A DNA stretch of 64,000 bases from an uncultured Clostridium sp. (GTDB lineage: Bacteria; Bacillota; Clostridia; Clostridiales; Clostridiaceae). Below are positions 9,197 through 18,371 of the stretch, piece by piece. Each line of letters starts with the position of its first letter. The stretch's first letter is position 1. A program made the position numbers and the translations under genes. The notes under the pieces are model-generated. The model searched no databases and had not been told where the DNA came from. It saw only the letters and a program-made list of their open reading frames with translations. The stretch spans positions 1 to 64,000 of the forward strand of contig CALBDU010000014.1 of assembly GCA_937927335.1 (NCBI GenBank), written 5' to 3'.

Positions 9197-9263
9197 ACCA
9201 CCGACCTCCTCCATGTTTAACTATATCTTTTGTATATTATAGCACCTATGGGAGTAATTATAA

Positions 9264-9298
9264 ATGTCAACTTCAACTGCCTGGCACCAATGTCAACT
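9264..9298. repeat. REP-like palindrome, family A, copy 2
   Basis: Core TGCCTGGCACCA between inverted ATGTCAACT arms. It ends 1 base before the stop codon of the minus-strand ATP-grasp gene. Confidence 0.8.
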
Positions 9299-9299
9299 A

Positions 9300-10538
9300 T
9301 CACCACATGATTCCCTTAATACCCTCTGGTGTGTTAACTGATATTTTTAGTGTGTCCTTAACTTTTTTTATAGTTTCCATGCAGTCATTCTTTGTTTTTC
9401 CATAAAACAAGATAGGGCCAAGCCTCATGGACTTATCCACCATTTTATTTGCCACTTTTCCAACTTGTACAGTATCAAGAAAGGCATTATGCACGCCAGG
9501 TATATTAAATAGTTTATCCACATTTTCTACTGCCATAATTGTGCCTTCTGGTAGTGTGAAGCAAAGATAACCTGCTACACCGGTGCTGAGATTGTTTAAG
9601 TCGGCATGAATTTTCCTGCCGGTGGCAAAGTCTACAAGCAATTCGGTAACATTAATGCCGCAGGCCAATGGAACCACATCTGAAGAAACATACATACCGC
9701 CTCCTATAGCTGCAATTTCCACAAAGTATACCTTGTTGTTAATTCTATCATAAATGAACTCAGCCTCTGATATGCCATATTTCATTCCAAAACCTTGAAC
9801 TATTTTTTTAGTTTTTTCTAAAATTTCAACTTCAGCCTCAGTGTTTGCAGAGGTAGCATCCTTAACAAGCCTCATCTTGGGAATAAAGTAATTTTCCAGT
9901 TTAAATTGGTTGTATTGTCCTATGGTTAAATTAGTAAATTCATAATCTTGTGCAAAGCCTAGGGCTATATACTCAACACCTGAGATAAATTTTTCAATTT
10001 CCAGATATTTATATTTTGAACCCTTCAGGCTCAGGTTAAAGCTTTGTTCCAGCTCCTGGCCACAGTTGACTTTAATTACGCCTCGGCTTCCTTCCTGGTC
10101 CACAGGCTTTATCACCACAGGGTAACCAATTTTATCAGCTTTACTGCAGGCCTCCTCCACTGTATGGGCTATGGCATATTCCGGCATCTCGATTCCAAGC
10201 TTCTGAACTTCCCGCTTCATCAAAAGCTTATTAGTAAATTTCATGGCGCATTCATAGCCTATTCCTGGCAGGCTCAATTGCTCAGCTACGTAGGCTGTGG
10301 TTGCCACTGCCGCATCAAGCTGATCTGTCAACACCGCAGTGATCTTTTCCTTTCTTGCTGCCTCCAATACCTTTTCCTTATCCTTGATATCTATATGATA
10401 ATAGCGATCCGCAAGGGCAAACCCCGGATAGTCCCCCTCCCTGCTTATAACTATCACTTCATAATTCCTTTTTCTGCAAATCTCAATAATAGGAACTTGT
10501 CCTTTTCCGGCTCCAATTACAAACACTTTATCTTTCAT
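9300..10538 (-). CDS. ATP-grasp domain protein (carbamoyl-phosphate-synthase-like)
   Basis: A 412-residue protein starting with a Rossmann-like pre-ATP-grasp domain (VFVIGAGKGQVPIIEICRKRNYEVI), followed by an ATP-grasp domain (~residues 105-310): FTNKLLMKREVQ, GYPVVIKPVDQEGSRGV for nucleotide binding and EFIYD...VYFVEIAAIGGGM for metal binding. Such enzymes join a carboxylate to an amine or thiol through an acyl-phosphate; the substrate cannot be read from the sequence. The longest frame starts 13 codons earlier, but GGGGGC stands just upstream of the ATG at 10538. No biosynthetic neighbours exist, so amino-acid ligase, peptide ligase or cofactor roles are all open. Confidence 0.75.
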   Translation of the reverse strand: MKDKVFVIGAGKGQVPIIEICRKRNYEVIVISREGDYPGFALADRYYHIDIKDKEKVLEAARKEKITAVLTDQLDAAVATTAYVAEQLSLPGIGYECAMKFTNKLLMKREVQKLGIEMPEYAIAHTVEEACSKADKIGYPVVIKPVDQEGSRGVIKVNCGQELEQSFNLSLKGSKYKYLEIEKFISGVEYIALGFAQDYEFTNLTIGQYNQFKLENYFIPKMRLVKDATSANTEAEVEILEKTKKIVQGFGMKYGISEAEFIYDRINNKVYFVEIAAIGGGMYVSSDVVPLACGINVTELLVDFATGRKIHADLNNLSTGVAGYLCFTLPEGTIMAVENVDKLFNIPGVHNAFLDTVQVGKVANKMVDKSMRLGPILFYGKTKNDCMETIKKVKDTLKISVNTPEGIKGIMW

Positions 10539-10639
10539 AATAGCCCCCAAATTTGCATGATTTATAATCAGCTTCATTCAATTATTCAATATGATTATAC
10601 AATTTATTTTTAACAGCTGTAAAGTACTGTAAAAAAATA

Positions 10640-10665
10640 ACCGGGCAATTAATTATCTGCCCGGT
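10640..10665 (-). terminator. Terminator of the RND efflux operon
   Basis: An 8-bp GC-rich stem (ACCGGGCA / TGCCCGGT, 10-nt loop), followed on the minus strand by TATTTTTTT. It lies 14 bases after the stop of the TolC-like gene. Confidence 0.85.
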
Positions 10666-10678
10666 GAAAAGATATTCA

Positions 10679-12001
10679 TTAATTTGAAAATGCAATCCAA
10701 GGTTTTTCAATTTCTGTTTTCAGAGTATTGTAGGTTTCTACAGCATTTCTAAGCTGGAGGTCCAAATCCGCGCTTCCTGCCACCAGGGCATCATAATTTG
10801 CCTTGGTTATCAACCCTAAATCGTATTTAAGCTTTGCGTCACTAACTTTCTTTTTATTTAAATCTATGCACTTTTTCAAATAATTTATATTGTCCTCTGT
10901 GGTAATAAGGTTTGTATATAATGTCCTAAGCTGTTCCTTGAAGGCTTTTTTGCTTTCCTTCAGGCTGGTTTCATTTTCATAGACTCCAAGCCGTGTATTT
11001 AGATATGTGAGCCGTGCCGACAGCGCTGCCGTATAGGCTGAAACTGCACCGGTGTAATTATTGTAGCTGTCCAGGTATTTTTTATAGCTCTCAAAATCAG
11101 TGTCAATGTTAGTTTTGTCTGCAATATTATTTTTTGCTTCAGCTATGGCATCCTTATAATCCTCCAAATCACTGCTGCTTAAATCCTTTATTTTAAATTT
11201 GGCTGAAGATGAGGAGGACAAGGTTATGTAATTATCCTCATCATCATAATAATCCTGGTTTAGCTCTACCATTTGCTCACTGTATTTTAAATACCTGTCA
11301 ATAACATCATCCAGATAGTCATCCATATCCTTACTTGTGTTAAACTTCTTCATTTCAATATCCTGCTGAAGGCTGTAATCTGTTATATCCAACCCAGTCA
11401 GTACTTCAAAGCTGTATTCCAGATCCTTCAATGCATTTTCACTGGATTTTTGTGCATTTTCCAGGTTTTCAATTTCAAGCTCCTTTGACATCATATCTGT
11501 TGTGGTTACCATACCCAGACTTTCCTTTATCTTAATATAGCCCAGCTCCTGACTTTTTATATCCAGCTCTTTTGCAGCCTTGTCAATTTTCATTTGACTT
11601 GTTACTATGCTGTTATAGGCCTTTGTAGTTTTCTGAACCACTATATCCTCATCAAACTCCTTTTGCTGCCTGAGCTTTTTCATGGCAATATCCCTTGAAT
11701 CATCCTTATAATCCTCCAGGTCGCCATCCACATCATTAAAATCCTCCAGGTCCTCATTGACAGCATCGGTTTGGCTCTGATAATAGATTTTTTTCTTATC
11801 AAGCTTTAAAACATCACTGTTGTCAACAGCCTCCTCTATAGCCTTGTCCAAGGTGAGCAGAGGCTTTGAGCTTGCAGCATAGAGCTTCGATACTGAATAA
11901 TCAGTCTGGGTGCTGTCTGCTGCCAGCACCGGGGTTATATTTAAGCCTAAAACACATATAAAAACTGCAGCTGCAGTTAGCTTTTTCCTATTCCTTTTCA
12001 T
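10679..12001 (-). CDS. TolC-family protein of an RND efflux operon
   Basis: A 440-residue secreted protein. An N-terminal signal peptide (MKRNRKK, hydrophobic core, cleavage near PVLAA-DS) is followed by long helical, coiled-coil-rich stretches with two related halves typical of TolC/OEP proteins. It is the last gene of an operon with an RND pump and adaptor, 31 bases after the pump. In Gram-negatives TolC spans the outer membrane; a monoderm Clostridium has none, so its job is probably envelope-side tunnel or scaffold, which is inference. The ATG at 12001 is preferred, with GGGAGAAAAAT upstream; the longer frame would overlap the pump gene. Confidence 0.75.
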   Translation of the reverse strand: MKRNRKKLTAAAVFICVLGLNITPVLAADSTQTDYSVSKLYAASSKPLLTLDKAIEEAVDNSDVLKLDKKKIYYQSQTDAVNEDLEDFNDVDGDLEDYKDDSRDIAMKKLRQQKEFDEDIVVQKTTKAYNSIVTSQMKIDKAAKELDIKSQELGYIKIKESLGMVTTTDMMSKELEIENLENAQKSSENALKDLEYSFEVLTGLDITDYSLQQDIEMKKFNTSKDMDDYLDDVIDRYLKYSEQMVELNQDYYDDEDNYITLSSSSSAKFKIKDLSSSDLEDYKDAIAEAKNNIADKTNIDTDFESYKKYLDSYNNYTGAVSAYTAALSARLTYLNTRLGVYENETSLKESKKAFKEQLRTLYTNLITTEDNINYLKKCIDLNKKKVSDAKLKYDLGLITKANYDALVAGSADLDLQLRNAVETYNTLKTEIEKPWIAFSN

Positions 12002-12032
12002 ATTTTTCTCCCATTTCTGCAATACTCTATAT

Positions 12033-15000
12033 TTATGCACTTTTATCCTCTTTAAGCTTTAGCTTTAGTTTTGGAAGCTTAAAGGAAATTCCTTTAAATC
12101 TTTTTTTCAAGTCATCAAGTATTGTGTACACGATTGGCACAACAAACAAGGTTAAAATTGTTGAGGTAATTAATCCCCCTATTACTGCCTGAGCCATAGG
12201 TGCACGCATTTCCGTTCCTGCACCGCTGGCTATAGCAAGTGGTATCATACCAAAAATCATAGCCAGGGTAGTCATTACAATAGGCCTTAGTCTAACCAGC
12301 CCTGCTTCCCTTAATGCCTCTTTTACCGGAACTCCCTTTCTGATTCTCACCTTTGCAGAATCTATCAGCAGAATGCCGTTTTTCGATACAAGTCCCATAA
12401 GCAGGATGATACCTATTAAGGAAACCATGCTCATGGAGCTTCCAAAGGCCAGGGTACCTAAGATTGCTCCGATAATTGCCAGAGGCAATGAAAACATTAT
12501 GGAAATTGGATCAATGAAGCTTTCAAATTGAGCCGCCATAACCAGGTACAGAAATACAATTGACATGAATATTGCCACAATAAGACTGTTTATTCCATCC
12601 TGAAGCATACCGTTGATACCTCCGATAGATACTGTAACTCCCTCAGGCAGCTCACCTTGAATAGTCTTCATGTATTTGTTCTGGAAGGTTCCCGAGGATA
12701 TCCCTGTCACATTGCAGGAAACCTCTATGGAGGGCTGCTTATCATATCTGTGCAGGGATGCAGAGCCTGTTTCTATAACTTTCTTTGTAATCTGGCTTAA
12801 TTGTACAAGCTTATTGTTTGATCCCGAAATATAGATCTCATCAAGATTATCCAGGTTCTGCCTCTGGTCATCCTGAAGCTCCACCTTTACATCATACCTG
12901 TCCGAACCGTTACTGTATTTGCCTGCAGTTGTTCCTCCGAACAATGTGGACAATGCACTGGCGGCAGTTGAGCTGTTAACACCCAGGTCTGCAGCCTTAT
13001 CCCTGTCCACTACTACCTTCACCTCTGGAGTACCAGATTTGTCATTGGTTGAAACATCTCTGGCATTGGGGTCTTTTTTAAGCTTGCTTTCCAATTCTTT
13101 AGCATAGGCCTGAACCTTTGTCCTGTCAGTCCCTACCAGCACGTAGGAAACATCCTTTGATCCGGACTCAGATGCTACCGATGCAGCCGCAACAGTAACC
13201 TGTGCACCTGAAATGCCTTTCAGATCATCTCCCAGTCTTGCCGCTATTTCCCTGGAACTTTCCTTACGCTGTTTTTTATCTACCAGCTCAACTTTAATTG
13301 AGGCACTGCTCTTTTTAACTGAAGAATACATTAATTTTACTTCCGGATATTTTTTAATTACTCCTTCAAGCTGCTTGGTTTTATCTGATGCAGCATCTAA
13401 AGTAAGCCCCGAGTCAAACTGAGCGCTTACTGTAAGCTGTCCTTTATCTGTGGCAGGTATTGCCGAAAATCCAAGGGTAGTAGCCAGCAGCAGACTGCCA
13501 ACAAACAATGCCGCAGATACACCAAGCACCAGCTTCCTTTTATTGAGGGCAACAATTACTAAATCTGAATACTTCTCCGCCACCAAATCAAACTTCACGT
13601 TAAACCAGTTAAAGAATCTGCCCACAAAGGTTTTTCCCACCTTTTTCCCTGGCTTAAGGAGCTTTGATGCCATCATTGGCACCAGCGTAAAGGACACTAT
13701 CAAGGATACCGCCATACTGAATACCACTGTAAGGGCAAACTCAATGAAGTATTTACCTAGTATTCCTTCAACCATGGCCACTGGCAGGAAAACAGAAATT
13801 ACTGCAGAGGTTGTGGCTATAACCGCAAACCCTATTTCTGAAGCTGCATCCTTTGCTGCCTGCAATGGTGTTTTGCCCATATGCATATGTCGCACGGTAT
13901 TTTCAATAACAACTATGGCGTCATCTATCAAAAGCCCCACCGCCAGGGACAATGCCATGAGAGACATCGTATTCAGGGAAAAGTTCATAAGCTTAATGCA
14001 TATGAAGGTGCTTATGATTGAAATTGGAAGGGATGTGGCACTTATAAGTGTGCTTTCCCATTCGTTTAAGAATAGAAACACCACAATTACTGCAAGTATA
14101 CAGCCTTCAACTATGGTTTTCATAACATCGTTAACACTGTCTTCTATGGAGGTTGAATTATCACTGACAATATCAGCATGGACACCTTCTGGCAGTGATG
14201 TCTTAAGCTCCTCCAGGGTCTTTCTGACTTCCTTTGCCACAGTTACCGTATTGGCATCAGATTGCTTTACAATTTCTATACCTATGGCAGGGTTTCCCTT
14301 ATAATAGGCTATGCTGCTTTTTTCTTCAAAGCCGTCCTCCACCTCTGCCACATCTGATAACCTGATCTCTGTATTATTCCTGGTGGCAACCAAAATATTC
14401 TCAAAATCCTTAATAGATTTAATCCTGCTGTCTGTGGTAATTGAAATTTCTTTTTCCCCATCTGTTACCATTCCAGTGGATCTATCCACATTATCACTGC
14501 TGATGCTGTTTAATATTTCACCTGCAGTCAGGTTATACTGCTGCAGCTTGTTGTTATCAAGCTTAATATGAATTTCCCGGGTGTCCTTTCCTGAGATATC
14601 CACAGATCCAATACCAGGTATTGCATAAAGCTTTCTTTTTATAGTGTTCTCGGTAATATCTGAAAGCTGCTGATTATCCTCCAGGCCATATACGGCAATT
14701 GACAGTATAGGAGCCGAGGACATATCGAATTTAGAAATTACCGGATCATATATATCAGTGGGGAGCTCACCCCTGATACCTGCAATCTTATCCCTCACTG
14801 ATTGAGCTGCCGCCTCACTGTCCATACCAAGATTAAAGGCCACAATAGTCTGGGAGGTACCCTGGCTTGCAGTGGAGCTTATTGTCTCAATACCGGATAT
14901 TTCACCCACTGCCTCCTCGATTTTCTTAGTAACCTTTGTTTCAACCTCATCGGGGGAAGCCCCAGGCTCCAGTACCACTACGGAAACATAAGGCATGTCC

Positions 15001-15119
15001 GCATTGGGCATATCATTTAGAGCCAGCTTGCTCAAGGATACGAAGCCCAAAATGGTAATAGCTATCATAATAACTGTTATAAATACAGGTCGTTTTATAC
15101 TGATATCTGCTATCTTCAT
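12033..15119 (-). CDS. RND-family multidrug efflux pump (AcrB/HAE1 type)
   Basis: A 1028-residue inner-membrane pump of full AcrB-like length. It starts with the canonical MKIADISIKRPVFITVIMIAI helix, has two large extracytoplasmic loops (about residues 35-330 and 555-855) and twelve membrane helices. The proton-relay Asp pair is present in helix 4 (LAVGLLIDDAIVVIEN), and the second half holds GLVSKNGILLID and LRPIVMTTLAMIFGMIPLA. It exports hydrophobic or amphipathic compounds using the proton gradient. It lies between the adaptor gene (11-base gap) and the TolC-like gene. The divergent two-component system is the likely regulator. Substrates unknown. Confidence 0.93.
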   Translation of the reverse strand: MKIADISIKRPVFITVIMIAITILGFVSLSKLALNDMPNADMPYVSVVVLEPGASPDEVETKVTKKIEEAVGEISGIETISSTASQGTSQTIVAFNLGMDSEAAAQSVRDKIAGIRGELPTDIYDPVISKFDMSSAPILSIAVYGLEDNQQLSDITENTIKRKLYAIPGIGSVDISGKDTREIHIKLDNNKLQQYNLTAGEILNSISSDNVDRSTGMVTDGEKEISITTDSRIKSIKDFENILVATRNNTEIRLSDVAEVEDGFEEKSSIAYYKGNPAIGIEIVKQSDANTVTVAKEVRKTLEELKTSLPEGVHADIVSDNSTSIEDSVNDVMKTIVEGCILAVIVVFLFLNEWESTLISATSLPISIISTFICIKLMNFSLNTMSLMALSLAVGLLIDDAIVVIENTVRHMHMGKTPLQAAKDAASEIGFAVIATTSAVISVFLPVAMVEGILGKYFIEFALTVVFSMAVSLIVSFTLVPMMASKLLKPGKKVGKTFVGRFFNWFNVKFDLVAEKYSDLVIVALNKRKLVLGVSAALFVGSLLLATTLGFSAIPATDKGQLTVSAQFDSGLTLDAASDKTKQLEGVIKKYPEVKLMYSSVKKSSASIKVELVDKKQRKESSREIAARLGDDLKGISGAQVTVAAASVASESGSKDVSYVLVGTDRTKVQAYAKELESKLKKDPNARDVSTNDKSGTPEVKVVVDRDKAADLGVNSSTAASALSTLFGGTTAGKYSNGSDRYDVKVELQDDQRQNLDNLDEIYISGSNNKLVQLSQITKKVIETGSASLHRYDKQPSIEVSCNVTGISSGTFQNKYMKTIQGELPEGVTVSIGGINGMLQDGINSLIVAIFMSIVFLYLVMAAQFESFIDPISIMFSLPLAIIGAILGTLAFGSSMSMVSLIGIILLMGLVSKNGILLIDSAKVRIRKGVPVKEALREAGLVRLRPIVMTTLAMIFGMIPLAIASGAGTEMRAPMAQAVIGGLITSTILTLFVVPIVYTILDDLKKRFKGISFKLPKLKLKLKEDKSA

Positions 15120-15130
15120 TATGCCACCTC

Positions 15131-16312
15131 TTAGTTGGAAGCTGCTTCTACAGAATCACCATCCTGCAGTGAGCTTACATTGGAGCATATTATCTGATCC
15201 CCATCCTTTATTCCCGAGGTAATTATTACACTATTTTCATCAATATCACCAATAGCAACCTTTTGTTTTTTTGCTGTTCCATTTTTATTTATAAAAACTG
15301 AATAGTTATTTTCACTGCCGCTTAATGCTTTAATAGGCACAACCACCACCTGGGCCTTCTGGCCGTTTAGCACCTTTACCTTGGCATAGGTACCTGGCAA
15401 TAATGCTTTGCTGCTGTTTTCAAACTTAATTTTGCAGGTAAAAATCCTTGCTGCGGCATCTGCAGTGGAATCCATATTCTGTACGGTTCCCTTTAATGGC
15501 TCCTCACTGCCGTTAACAGTAATTTCAGCTTCCTGTCCAATTTTTATGCTGCTGATTTTATCCTGAGGCACTTGTATTACTGCATAGATACTGGAAATAT
15601 CATTGATCTTTGCAAGTACTGCACCAGGAGATGCCATTTGGCCAATATTCAAGCTTTTTTCGCTGACCACACCGCTGATTGGAGCTTTAATTACAGTATT
15701 GTTTAAGGAATCCTGGTAATTTGATATGGTTATGTTCTGCAGATTTAAATTGGCTTTAGCCGTTTCAACAGCCGAAAGCCCTGAGTTGTAATCAACTCTG
15801 GCATTGTTCAAGGCTTTCTCCGCAGCCTCCAGTTCCACTTTTGCAATAACATTTCCGTCATAGAGAGCCTTTTGTCTGTTGTAATTATTCTGTGCATCAT
15901 CCAGATTAATTTTATATTTTTCCATAGACAACTGACTTGAATTTAACTGCTGCTGGGATATTTGAAGCTGTGCCTGCGCCGTTTTCAAGCTATTTCGCAT
16001 ATCCTGCCCGTCTAAAACTGCAATAGTATCTCCAGCATTTACATACTGTCCGTTCTCCACCGAAACTGACTGCACCTTTGCTGATACCTTGCTGGTAATA
16101 ACAGCCAGCTTATATGGCTCCAGGGTAGACTTGTACATGTCACCGGCATTTTTCTCCTGAAACTTTACGCTCTGTACTTCTACAGATATTTTACTCACTG
16201 TATTAGTGGGTTCATTGCTTTTTTGAAATAATTTCCCTCTGAAAATTCCAACGCAGCCAACCAGTATTATAATAATTGCAACATAAATGGCTGTTTTTTT
16301 TACTTTTGTCAT
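15131..16312 (-). CDS. RND efflux membrane-fusion (periplasmic adaptor) protein
   Basis: A 393-residue HlyD/AcrA-type adaptor. An uncleaved N-terminal helix (AIYVAIIIILVGCVGIF) anchors it. Then come a lipoyl-like half (SVENGQYVNAGDTIAVLDGQ), a coiled-coil hairpin (~residues 95-180) and the second lipoyl half (VIKAPISGVVSEKSLNIGQMASPG), followed by beta-barrel domains. It is the first gene of the RND operon. The ATG at 16312 has AGGGGGAG just upstream, so the first 12 residues of the longest frame are not used. The divergent sensor kinase starts about 175 bases away. Confidence 0.88.
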   Translation of the reverse strand: MTKVKKTAIYVAIIIILVGCVGIFRGKLFQKSNEPTNTVSKISVEVQSVKFQEKNAGDMYKSTLEPYKLAVITSKVSAKVQSVSVENGQYVNAGDTIAVLDGQDMRNSLKTAQAQLQISQQQLNSSQLSMEKYKINLDDAQNNYNRQKALYDGNVIAKVELEAAEKALNNARVDYNSGLSAVETAKANLNLQNITISNYQDSLNNTVIKAPISGVVSEKSLNIGQMASPGAVLAKINDISSIYAVIQVPQDKISSIKIGQEAEITVNGSEEPLKGTVQNMDSTADAAARIFTCKIKFENSSKALLPGTYAKVKVLNGQKAQVVVVPIKALSGSENNYSVFINKNGTAKKQKVAIGDIDENSVIITSGIKDGDQIICSNVSSLQDGDSVEAASN

Positions 16313-16385
16313 CTTTCTCCCCCTTTTATTTATAGATGCCATATCCATAAATAATTTTAAGTTTAAATCTTAATAAAATATAGTT

Positions 16386-16420
16386 ACTTTAGTTATTAAA
16401 CATAATGTGACTTTAGTAAT
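16386..16420. promoter_or_regulatory. Direct repeats in the efflux/two-component divergent region
   Basis: ACTTTAGTTAT at 16386 and ACTTTAGTAAT at 16410 are near-identical direct repeats, 24 bases apart start to start, between the efflux operon and the two-component genes. They are good candidates for binding sites of the NarL-type response regulator; this is inference. Confidence 0.4.
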
Positions 16421-16486
16421 ATACTACCACAAAAGAACAATGATATAATATAAAAAAAGAATTTGTTGAAACGAGAGTGTTGCCTG

Positions 16487-17623
16487 ATGCTTAGACTAAG
16501 AAATGGTTATATGGCTTTTAAAACTCTAATATTGGCTGTAATAGTTGTAAATATTTATTATCAATTTACTGGACATACCCTTAAGGAAATCTTACTGCTT
16601 GTGTTTATTGCTTTTATTGCAGCCAACGAATTTATTAGGATTTTCAAGTTTAATAAACAAAATAAATATACATATATTTCACTGTTTCTTGGAATATACT
16701 GCTCTGCCATACTGGAATATTTCGTAGGAAGCCTTTTAACCACTATTTTTATATATTTATTTATATTTGAAATTCTACAGCTAAAAAAAGATATAATGAA
16801 GGTTTTTTTCACTGTAAATCTACTGCTTTTTATATTAGCCTATACGGTAAATTTTGCTCCTTCAAATTTGAAAATAAAACTCATGGCCTTCATCACCACC
16901 AGTATACTTTACTCCGCTATAATCATCCGAAAGGAGAAAGAGGAGATAGTGCAGCTTAACGAAAGACTCACCTCAGCAAATTTGAAGCTTCAGGAATATG
17001 CTCTTCAGATAGAGGAGGCAGCTATTTACAGGGAACGTACCAGAGTTGCCCAGGAGCTCCATGATTCCCTGGGACATTCACTGATGACCCTTGCCATGCA
17101 CCTTGAGTATGTGAGAAAAATCTGCAGCACAAAGCCTGAAAAGGTGGAGGAGATATTGGTGCAGTCTGAAAAAATAGCAAAGGCCAGCATAAATGATCTC
17201 AGAAAGGCAGTTGATGTTTTGAAATCTGAGCCTGAAATTAACGATTTTAATTTATCGGTGAAGCACCTCATAAACAATTTTTATCTAATCAGTAATATTA
17301 AAATAAATTATAATTACAATGAATATATGGAAAGTTTAAATCCTGTTTTTAAGACTGCAATATATAAAACTATACAGGAAGCAGTAACCAACAGTATGAA
17401 GCATGGCGGTGCCACTGAAATCAACATAAAAACTGCAGTAACAAAGGAAAATGTTCAACTGGTTATTACTGACAATGGCAAGGGCTGCGACCAAATTGTC
17501 ATGTCTAATGGATTAAAGGGTATTGAAAATAGGACAAGCCTTCTTGGTGGAACAACAAACTGCTTCAGTGAAAACCACCTGGGTTTTGCCATAACTATAT
17601 CTATTCCAATTCAAGCAAAGTGA
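16487..17623 (+). CDS. NarL-type sensor histidine kinase
   Basis: A 378-residue kinase with five or six N-terminal membrane helices (residues ~8-150), a short coiled linker, a HisKA_3 dimerisation domain carrying the phospho-acceptor His in RVAQELHDSLGHSLMTL, and a HATPase domain with ITDNGKGC and GLKGIENR. This is the DesK/LiaS/NarX class. It lacks a large extracellular sensor loop, so it may sense membrane stress or intramembrane compounds. The ATG at 16487 is used; its SD is weak (GAGAG). The response regulator follows 9 bases later, and the RND efflux operon is divergent, suggesting drug-responsive control of efflux. Confidence 0.85.
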   Translation: MLRLRNGYMAFKTLILAVIVVNIYYQFTGHTLKEILLLVFIAFIAANEFIRIFKFNKQNKYTYISLFLGIYCSAILEYFVGSLLTTIFIYLFIFEILQLKKDIMKVFFTVNLLLFILAYTVNFAPSNLKIKLMAFITTSILYSAIIIRKEKEEIVQLNERLTSANLKLQEYALQIEEAAIYRERTRVAQELHDSLGHSLMTLAMHLEYVRKICSTKPEKVEEILVQSEKIAKASINDLRKAVDVLKSEPEINDFNLSVKHLINNFYLISNIKINYNYNEYMESLNPVFKTAIYKTIQEAVTNSMKHGGATEINIKTAVTKENVQLVITDNGKGCDQIVMSNGLKGIENRTSLLGGTTNCFSENHLGFAITISIPIQAK

Positions 17624-17632
17624 GGAAATTAT

Positions 17633-18295
17633 ATGATTAATGTTTTATTAGCTGATGACCAGGAAATAGTTAGAGAAGGAATAAAAATGATTTTAAGTCT
17701 GGATGATGACATTACTGTTATTCAGGAAGCGGAGAATGGTTTGCAGCTGCTGGAATTGCTAAAGGCAGGGCCGCTGCCCGACGTAATACTCATGGATGTT
17801 AGGATGCCTATAATGGATGGAGTGGAAGCAACAAGGCTTATCAAGGAGAAGTATAAAAATGTTAAAATTATAATATTGACCACCTTCAACGAAAATGAAT
17901 ACATATTTAAAGGAATAAAAAACGGGGCGGATGGCTATATACTTAAGGATGCCGGATCAGACTTCATAATAAAAGCCATAAAAACCGCCTATGGAGGAAA
18001 CATGCTGCTGGCCCCTGAGGTGACTACTAAAATAGTACAGGCCTTTAACTTGATAACCTCGGATAATCATGAAACAAGCCATGTGAACGAATATAAGATT
18101 AAACTGGAACTTCTCACTCAAAGGGAGCTGGAGGTGGCAAGGCTTGTGGCACAGGGTATGTCCAACAAGGATATCTGCCACTTATTATATTTGTCAGAGG
18201 GCACTGTAAAAAATTATTTGACTAAAATATTTGATAAGCTGGAGCTCACCAGCCGAACAGAGCTGGCGCTTTTCATCAACCAGGCCGAGACATAA
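17633..18295 (+). CDS. NarL/LuxR-type response regulator
   Basis: A 220-residue regulator. The receiver domain (residues 1-120) has the acidic pair DD near residue 8, the phospho-acceptor Asp in ILMDVRMP, the Thr in ILTTFNE and the conserved Lys in YILKDAGSD. The C-terminal LuxR helix-turn-helix (LTQRELEVARLVAQGMSNKDICHLLYLSEGTVKNYLTKIFDKL) binds DNA. A strong GAGGAAATT SD precedes the ATG. It forms an operon with the upstream kinase and probably acts on the divergent RND operon through the direct repeats at 16386-16420. A REP-like palindrome follows the stop. Confidence 0.9.
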   Translation: MINVLLADDQEIVREGIKMILSLDDDITVIQEAENGLQLLELLKAGPLPDVILMDVRMPIMDGVEATRLIKEKYKNVKIIILTTFNENEYIFKGIKNGADGYILKDAGSDFIIKAIKTAYGGNMLLAPEVTTKIVQAFNLITSDNHETSHVNEYKIKLELLTQRELEVARLVAQGMSNKDICHLLYLSEGTVKNYLTKIFDKLELTSRTELALFINQAET

Positions 18296-18304
18296 GACGG
18301 GAAC

Positions 18305-18371
18305 GCTTGGGGGTCTGACCCCATTCCATAATTTGGTATGGGGTCAGACCCCCAAGCCGACCCCCAAGCCT
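18305..18371. repeat. REP-like palindrome, family B, copy 1
   Basis: Arms GCTTGGGGGTCTGACCCCAT (18305-18324) and its perfect complement at 18338-18357 flank a 13-nt centre (TCCATAATTTGGT); another partial arm (GACCCCCAAGCC) follows. It lies between two convergent genes. The right arm supplies the last codons and the stop of the minus-strand GNAT gene. Confidence 0.9.

Noticed and set aside
13450..14304. A 284-codon frame on the plus strand
   Set aside because: It lies antisense to the RND pump gene with low-complexity Ser/Thr-rich translation and no SD; it is a shadow of the real gene.
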